Shown: piece after piece, positions 7,648-12,438 of the stretch
How the letters are laid out: every line of letters begins with the position of its first letter
Numbering within the stretch: position 1 is the stretch's first letter
Assembly (NCBI GenBank): GCA_900128565.1
Contig: LT636204.1
Location: 1 to 12,438, forward strand
Reading direction: 5' to 3'
Length of the DNA stretch: 12,438 bases
DNA from: Stramenopiles sp. TOSAG23-6
Taxonomy: Eukaryota > Sar
Notes under the pieces: generated by a model
Database searches by the model: none
Seen by the model: the letters and a program-made list of their open reading frames with translations, nothing else
Told to the model about the DNA's origin: nothing
Program-made: the position numbers and the translations under genes

Positions 7648-9375
7648 ATGTCGCCTACGACAAAAGAAGAAGTCGCCAATGTCTCTCCATCTGTGGATGG
7701 CGATGAAGTAGTCGAAGATCTTCCTGTGTTTCAGCTTGATGTTCTTGCGACTGTGAAAATGTCGCAGTTGCAAAATGGTATGCGCAATGGAAATCACGCA
7801 AGGTACCGAACGTATTGTGCGAAGCGTTTACGAAGGTTGCGCAAAGCTGTCAAGTTTACCTATGGTCGTGGTAAAATATTTACACATCGTGTAATGGATA
7901 GTGATATCGTGACTGATAAGCGTCATCTCTTGATTCCACTAATGAATGCAGAACGTGCGTGGAGTTATGCCATGGAATTAAAACAGGAACTCATTGACAA
8001 AGATGAACCTCGAAAGCGTTTTCACATGCTCCGCCGTTTACGAAAAGCTGTATGGTGGGCAAACCAATTAAAAGATATATGTACGAAAAGAACAGATGAT
8101 CGTACATCACTTGAAGCTGCCGCATACGCAGCAGCAATGACAGGTTTGGAGTGTATGGAACGGGAACAATGGGCCGAAGCTCATAGCTCATACAGCGCAG
8201 CTTCTCATTTATACGAACAATTAGGAAAGTTTGGACTAGTTGATGACCAAGATTTATATCAGTCTCGTGTTCAAGAACTTACACCTTCAATAAAATATTG
8301 TCAATATATCTTGGCTCGAATCAGTGGAGAAAGTTCTAAAAAAACTGAAGAAGCACTATTAGAAATGAAACATGCCGCACGTGGTTGTTTTGGTGCAGAA
8401 CACGAAATGCTTGCTGCTAAACTAGAAATGGTCATGGCAGAAGCTCGAAAGAAACAAGCTGCATCAGGTGGTATGAGTCAAGTCATGTGGAGAGGTCAAA
8501 AAGTTCGAATTCGTCAATCTACTGTTCAGGAATCTTTATTAGGTGCATTAGAGAAAAGAAATGATTTAACTGAACGATTTTCTGATAAAAAAAATGCATT
8601 TCCCTTGGAAGAAAAGTTATCCGTTTATGTATCTATATTTAGTTGTTATGATGATGCACTAAAAGCAATTTCAAAGGATAAAAAAAATAAAAAAACAAAT
8701 ATTTCAGGAACATCAGCGGCAAAGGAAGCATTGAAGGAAGAAAAACTTCAAAAAGAACGGACAATTTTGATTGCGTATTTAAAAAGCCAAAAGTCTCTTT
8801 GTCAAGTGGAACGAAATTTAATTCTTGTAGATGATTTAAAGAAACGGTATGAAGCTCAGAGATCTGGTGAAACATATGAATCGTCACAGAATGAAAATTC
8901 TCCATTAAAAATAACAAAAACTCAAAAAAATCAAAAAAATCAAAAAAATCAAAATAATCAAAAAATATCTAAAGTACGTGCGACTGATTTAGTTCGTATG
9001 TATGATATTTTATTACAAAATATTTCAGATATTTCAAAAACATTTAGTACTATAGATGAAATGAATGACACTGTGCAAGAAACATCCGATGAAGATATTC
9101 TCACACAAGAACCAATATTTCGTGTCATGCGTTGTTTTTATACAGCTCTTTTGTATGGTGAACAAAATCGTTGGCCTGAGGCATTTGCATTATTTGAAAG
9201 ATGTGAATCTCTTGTAGAAAAAACAATACAAGATATCCAAGAGAATAAAAATGGAAATTGTACTAGTATTAAAAGTTTATTAAGTCAAGTCCATAAGGAA
9301 CAAGTTCGATGTCGTGCAGAAGTGTTTATGAAAACTTTGGTAGACAATGAACAACAACAAAAAGAAACGTGTTGA
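7648..9375 (+). CDS. SRP68: Signal recognition particle subunit SRP68, short C-terminus
   Basis: SRP68 binds 7S RNA and pairs with SRP72 in the cytosolic particle that directs ribosomes to the ER. From the ATG at 7648 the product is 575 residues. The N-terminal RNA-binding domain (about 40-240) is unmistakable: MRNGNHARYRTYCAKRLRRL, then NAERAWSYAMELKQ and RKRFHMLRRLRKAV, all family hallmarks. A helical middle part follows, with a low-complexity Q-K-N run (about 425-440), then RCFYTALLYGEQNRWPEAFALF and LLSQVHKEQVRCRAE. The protein then ends abruptly in V-D-N-E-Q-Q-Q-K-E-T-C. The conserved tail that follows in other SRP68 proteins (roughly 60-80 residues, part of the SRP72-binding end) is absent, and a SNARE fragment begins in another frame across the stop. 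The start is also uncertain: without the ambiguous base at 7621 the frame would extend to ATG 7557 or 7539. Confidence 0.93.
   Translation: MSPTTKEEVANVSPSVDGDEVVEDLPVFQLDVLATVKMSQLQNGMRNGNHARYRTYCAKRLRRLRKAVKFTYGRGKIFTHRVMDSDIVTDKRHLLIPLMNAERAWSYAMELKQELIDKDEPRKRFHMLRRLRKAVWWANQLKDICTKRTDDRTSLEAAAYAAAMTGLECMEREQWAEAHSSYSAASHLYEQLGKFGLVDDQDLYQSRVQELTPSIKYCQYILARISGESSKKTEEALLEMKHAARGCFGAEHEMLAAKLEMVMAEARKKQAASGGMSQVMWRGQKVRIRQSTVQESLLGALEKRNDLTERFSDKKNAFPLEEKLSVYVSIFSCYDDALKAISKDKKNKKTNISGTSAAKEALKEEKLQKERTILIAYLKSQKSLCQVERNLILVDDLKKRYEAQRSGETYESSQNENSPLKITKTQKNQKNQKNQNNQKISKVRATDLVRMYDILLQNISDISKTFSTIDEMNDTVQETSDEDILTQEPIFRVMRCFYTALLYGEQNRWPEAFALFERCESLVEKTIQDIQENKNGNCTSIKSLLSQVHKEQVRCRAEVFMKTLVDNEQQQKETC
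8926..8967 (+). repeat. 9-bp microsatellite within SRP68
   Basis: Repeats of the unit TCAAAAAAA code for Gln-Lys-Asn tripeptides in a hydrophilic, probably disordered linker of SRP68. The long A runs invite slippage and sequencing length errors, but the frame is intact here. Confidence 0.85.
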
Positions 9376-9799
9376 AGATGCAATAAATAGAGCAATGCTA
9401 CATGACCCAAAGGTGTCTGAAGCTGAAAAGGAAAAATTTGGAAACAAAACTGCAGAATCGGGTGTTTCAATGTTAGGAGAAGGGTTGAGTATACTTGATA
9501 ATGCATTGGATGATGCAGATGAAACTGAGCGGGAACTTTTAGCACAAGGTGAAACAATTCTCGGAGGGCGTCAAAAGGTGGCAGAGACAGTAGATGGTGT
9601 TTCTATTGGTAGTCGTTTAGTCTCACAGATGAAAAACAGGGATAGAAAAGTTCGATGTTATATTATAATGATGTGGTTGTTGATGATTGCATGTATTCTT
9701 TTAACAATCATTATAAAGTATTCATCATCAGACGATAAGAAATCAACACCAGCACCAACACCAGCACCAGCACCAAAACAACAAAATATTCCAGGGTAA
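9347..9799 (+). CDS. Qb-SNARE fragment: SNARE motif and membrane anchor only
   Basis: Vti1-like C-terminal half, 150 residues. A basic start (N-N-N-K-K-K-R) leads into a SNARE-type heptad region (about 35-100), with Gln67 in LLAQGETILGG as the likely zero-layer glutamine. Then come RDRKVRC and a single membrane segment (about 105-124), followed by a lumenal T-P-A-P-rich tail. It aligns across this whole stretch with the full-length paralogue at 10226-10978, beginning at that protein's K-K-R-K-K-K-A-D-E-D-L. The N-terminal helical domain that should precede it is missing: upstream in frame is a TAG (9341-9343), and the DNA belongs to SRP68. The fragment overlaps the SRP68 CDS by 29 bp in another frame. 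It could be a real short SNARE, an exon following an AG acceptor at 9342-9343, a deletion fusion, or an assembly chimera. It has no intron where the paralogue has one. Confidence 0.7.
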   Translation: MNNNKKKRVEDAINRAMLHDPKVSEAEKEKFGNKTAESGVSMLGEGLSILDNALDDADETERELLAQGETILGGRQKVAETVDGVSIGSRLVSQMKNRDRKVRCYIIMMWLLMIACILLTIIIKYSSSDDKKSTPAPTPAPAPKQQNIPG

Positions 9800-10225
9800 C
9801 AAAAACGTCAACAAAATAACAAAAATGTTCACAAAATATTCCAGGGTGAGATCTATTTTACATATTATAATGATTAAAATACGAAAATACTCTAGAGTTT
9901 TATTCTATAGTTATATACCATACATTAAAAAAGTGGTTTTATTTTTAAAAGTTTATTTTTTTCTTCATTATTTTTTTTGTGATTTGAGATTCAAAAGATT
10001 CAAAATATAGGTAATTCGTATATATTAACAAAATAACGTATACCAACTTTTATTGTTAGCCATATATATATCTTACCATCAACATGTGTAAGTTTATGAA
10101 TAGTCAATATTTTTTCAGAAAATAATCTCAACAAATACAAATGCAACCTTCCTATACCATTTAGTTGAACAAAATATTTGTACCATTTTATTTTGTACCA
10201 AATTCTATACTAAAGTTGGAACGAG
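9800..10225. other. Convergent spacer between the two SNARE genes
   Basis: AT-rich, no credible gene. A 17-bp direct repeat, ACAAAATATTCCAGGGT, occurs at 9781-9797 (covering the last codons and part of the stop of the plus-strand SNARE) and again at 9831-9847. The open frame at 9825-10010 has only low-complexity hydrophobic and basic residues and is not called. Confidence 0.6.
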
Positions 10226-10978
10226 TTAATTTGAACCATTTGAATCATCTTTTTTAGTTTGCTTGTGTATCGCAAAAGCTCCAATAGCAATCAACATTAG
10301 AACCCACATACCAATAACATAACAACGAACACGAAAATCTCTATTTTGCATAACTTGAACATACAATTTCGCCATTTTTAATCCATCATCCATTTCACCA
10401 ACTTTTGCACCTTGTCCGCCAAGAAGTGATCCTTGAGCTTCAAGGGCCCTATATTGTGAATAGATATTTCAATAAAAGAATTGAAATTAGTTAGGTATAT
10501 AAGTTCCTTCGAAAAGAATAATACAAGTGAAATTCGTAATAAAAACAAACATTTGTGTTTCATCAGCCTCACCAAGAGCTTGATCAAGAATTTGCAAACC
10601 ATCTTGAAGAATTCCAACACCTTTGGCAGCTATATCGTTTCCAAGTCTTTCTTTTTCATCTGTGTCGAGTGATTTGTCGACAAGTATTTGTAGTTTTAAA
10701 TCTTCATCCGCTTTTTTCTTTCTCTTTTTCAAGGCCTTGTAGTCATCTTTACAACGCTTCATGGCATGTTTACGAGTACCTTGTAGCGTTCCACTAAACT
10801 GCATTTTCTTTATAAAATTGTTCACCTCTTCTAGATCCCCATCAAGATGTTGGAGAATTTTTTTCTTTTCAAGATATGGGGCGTTCATCGAATTTAACTC
10901 TGACAACTTTCTATTACAAGATTCATACTTTTGTAGAAATCCACGTTTATACTCATCAAAGAACTCGTCTGATGACAT
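10226..10978 (-). CDS. VTI1: Vti1-like Qb-SNARE, two exons
   Basis: Membrane-fusion SNARE, probably of the Golgi-endosome-vacuole routes. Exon 1 is 10978-10551 and exon 2 10448-10226 (TAA), 216 residues in frame, close to the usual 215-230 of Vti1. The N-terminal part resembles the Vti1 three-helix domain: F-L-Q-K-Y-E-S-C-N-R-K-L, then GDLEEVNNFIKKMQF, then Y-K-A-L-K-K-R-K-K-K. The SNARE motif (about 110-180) carries Gln148 in LEAQGSLLGG as the likely zero layer, followed by R-D-F-R-V-R-C and one membrane segment (about 186-203) with a short polar tail, so it is tail-anchored. It is the complete paralogue of the fragment at 9347-9799 and lies tail to tail with it. Vti1 is the best match; another Qb type (Membrin or Gos1-like) is less likely because of the N-terminal domain. 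Confidence 0.82.
10449..10550 (-). other. GT-AG intron with a degenerate introner core (102 bp)
   Basis: Minus strand begins GTTTGTTTTTATT and ends CACAATATAG. Joining gives D-E-T-Q-M-A-L-E-A-Q-G, the same length as the intronless paralogue. It contains ATACCTAAC (plus 10490-10498), the same branch-point-like block at the same distance from the 3' end as in the non-canonical introns. It thus links the two intron classes. Confidence 0.85.
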
Positions 10979-11362
10979 TTATACTGAATATTTTTAAAAC
11001 TATAAACTGAAGTGACTGATGGAGAATACACAAAGACTATTTGTTTCACTTTTTTAGAGAATCTGAATCTATTTGATGATGACGTAAAGAGCAAAGAAGA
11101 AATTGGAGTCGTCGAGTAAAGTGATTGAAGAAGGAGTTGAAGTCTTCGAGTCGTCGAAGAAGAAGTCGAAGACTTGAAGTCTGACTTCAATCGAAAAAAA
11201 AGAGAAAAAAACACGAAATATTATTTAGATTTCATTTCGATTTTTGACTGACCGATTTGACCAATTTGACAGTCATCAGATTACTATTTCTCTTCTAAAA
11301 GTTTACAAAGTTGTAAATATTTGCAAGACGTACACAAGACTCATGAACTCGTCATTCAATCA
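10979..11362. other. Divergent spacer with a purine-rich inverted repeat
   Basis: 5' region of the Vti1-like gene (minus) and the PhyH gene (plus). It is rich in GAAGAA and GTCGAAGA words. A perfect 10-bp inverted repeat, AAGTCTTCGA (11140-11149) and TCGAAGACTT (11166-11175), encloses 16 bases, and GAAGTCTGACTTC follows at 11176-11188. Function unknown; it could be a regulatory site or transcribed hairpin. Confidence 0.6.
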
Positions 11363-12202
11363 ATGAACAAAAATGCATGTGCTAGTAAGAAGGTGCGTAG
11401 TTCAAATATTGCACTGACCGAGGCATATGGCAGTGGTGCTTCCACAGAGCTTACAACTAGAGGTGTGTGCGTTACGCATCAATCATGCGAGAAACATATT
11501 TTTGCTGCGGGGTTAGCATTTGTTCTCAAAAGCATTGACCGTATGCTACTATTACCTGGACCTATGTCGTCTTCGCCTTCTATGCGACACTTTTTACCAT
11601 TTGCAATAACACGAGGATACATTGAAGAAAAGGAGGCCGAGCATCGGAATGATTTCTTGCTACCAATATCACCAAGTATAGAAGCAGTGTTACGAGTGAC
11701 ACTAAAAAACAAAGTCGGTGATATCCTTGTAGATACACTAGGTAAAGATGCTGAAATGACAGAAATGACTGCAATTACAAGTGAACCTCATCCAAACGCA
11801 ACACCACAAGCTGTTCATAGTGATAGTGAGTGGCATGGAGAAGATACTGAAAACAAAGTTCAATTAGTCACAGTTTTTGTAGCTTTACATGATATTTTAG
11901 ATGAATCAATGGGTCCTACTCAATTTTGGCCAAATACACATGCACCACATTGTTTCATTGACGGGAAATGGAATGCACCTACACCTGTAATAGCAAAAGA
12001 AACGCCACATACTTGGTATCCTCTCAATGCAGGTGATTCTGTAGTAATGAATCCTTGCTTATGGCATTGTGGTGGTGCAAATACATCGAATATGCGAAGA
12101 ACACTTTTATCTTTTTCATTTACAAAATCGAAACCAGTGGAAAAGAATGATTCAAGTGCTAGTGATGATATAAAAAAATGGAGACTCTGTGATTTTTTAT
12201 GA
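11363..12202 (+). CDS. PhyH-type Fe(II)/2-oxoglutarate dioxygenase
   Basis: Oxygenase that probably hydroxylates a small molecule or lipid using iron and 2-oxoglutarate; substrate unknown. From the ATG at 11363 it has 279 residues, a usual length for phytanoyl-CoA dioxygenase-like proteins. The iron triad is visible: His152 and Asp154 in QAVHSDSEW, and His235 in PCLWHCGGANTS. Arg246 (or 245) in N-M-R-R-T-L-L-S-F-S-F is placed to bind 2-oxoglutarate. The region between (VTVFVALHDI, then GPTQFWPNTH) is typical of the PhyH double-stranded beta helix. The frame is open upstream to about 11321 without another ATG, so the chosen start is the first available one. There is no signal peptide or intron. 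The C-terminus is polar and charged. Confidence 0.88.
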   Translation: MNKNACASKKVRSSNIALTEAYGSGASTELTTRGVCVTHQSCEKHIFAAGLAFVLKSIDRMLLLPGPMSSSPSMRHFLPFAITRGYIEEKEAEHRNDFLLPISPSIEAVLRVTLKNKVGDILVDTLGKDAEMTEMTAITSEPHPNATPQAVHSDSEWHGEDTENKVQLVTVFVALHDILDESMGPTQFWPNTHAPHCFIDGKWNAPTPVIAKETPHTWYPLNAGDSVVMNPCLWHCGGANTSNMRRTLLSFSFTKSKPVEKNDSSASDDIKKWRLCDFL

Positions 12203-12438
12203 AATATTTATAATATATATAAATTTCAAATTGAGAATTTTTTTGCTTTACTACAGGTTATAACTTAAAAGTATTAAAATGTTTATAAAACAGAAATCAA
12301 TTCATTCTAAAAATAATAGATGGTATGAAATTCATATTTATTTATTTCTTTCACTTTCAATTGAGAGTATAATAAAAAATAAATATTTCATCCATTTGTT
12401 TTTGTTTGTTTTTGTTTGACGTCTTTTTACACTAAAAA
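12203..12438. other. 3' flank of the PhyH gene, no gene seen
   Basis: AT-rich sequence with AATAAA-like words near 12370-12382 that may serve as poly(A) signals, and a short GTTTGTTTTT direct repeat (about 12396-12418). Confidence 0.4.

Noticed and set aside
7364-7797. Minus-strand open frames across the SRP68 start and upstream spacer
   Set aside because: They cross the ambiguous base and lie opposite SRP68 codons; no protein family features.
9825-10010. Small plus-strand open frame between the SNARE genes
   Set aside because: Low-complexity composition, no recognisable motif, and AT-rich spacer sequence; likely chance.
10555-10997. Plus-strand open frames opposite the Vti1-like gene
   Set aside because: Antisense shadows of a well-supported minus-strand exon.

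Overview
The window looks like a compact, AT-rich nuclear genome segment from a microbial eukaryote. Every gene is eukaryotic in type: the SRP68 subunit of the signal recognition particle, Vti1-like SNAREs with C-terminal anchors, an organelle-targeted EngB-type GTPase and an ALDH3-type aldehyde dehydrogenase with a membrane tail. Several genes carry introns. TAA, TGA and TAG all act as stops, so the standard code fits. The 33-residue ankyrin repeat with a Q-N-P-P-C-P-W-D signature is, from memory, common in stramenopile algae and protists. Short introns that share a core and lack AG ends resemble the introner-like introns reported for the parasitic dinoflagellate Amoebophrya. I therefore place the source among marine stramenopiles or alveolates without choosing between them.

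Layout: (1) below 1 to 2074, plus strand: 3' part of an ALDH3-type gene in nine exons. (2) 2131-3497, minus: an ankyrin-repeat gene cut by a 350-bp insert. (3) 3892-5810, plus: a SAM methyltransferase joined through an intron to a TPR tail. (4) 6014-7317, minus: a two-exon EngB/GTPBP8-type GTPase; three 71-bp tandem repeats fill the convergent spacer between genes 3 and 4. (5) about 7539/7648-9375, plus: SRP68 without its usual C-terminal end. (6) 9347-9799, plus: the C-terminal half of a Qb-SNARE, overlapping the SRP68 stop. (7) 10226-10978, minus: a full-length Vti1-like Qb-SNARE paralogue. (8) 11363-12202, plus: a PhyH-type Fe(II)/2-oxoglutarate dioxygenase.

The genes do not form one pathway. 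SRP68 and the SNAREs both serve the secretory and endomembrane system, but their adjacency looks structural (a duplication, deletion or assembly junction) rather than functional.

The most unusual feature is the intron set. At least nine introns of about 94-116 bp share a core near CGTACGAAATTTTGTACCTAAC, containing a branch-point-like CTAAC, always in the orientation of the host gene. In seven of them the reading frame fixes the ends to within a 3-5 bp direct repeat, and no position within that repeat gives GT-AG. One repeat copy remains in the spliced product, as expected of a target-site duplication. Two other introns in the window are ordinary GT-AG, and one of these carries a degenerate copy of the same core.
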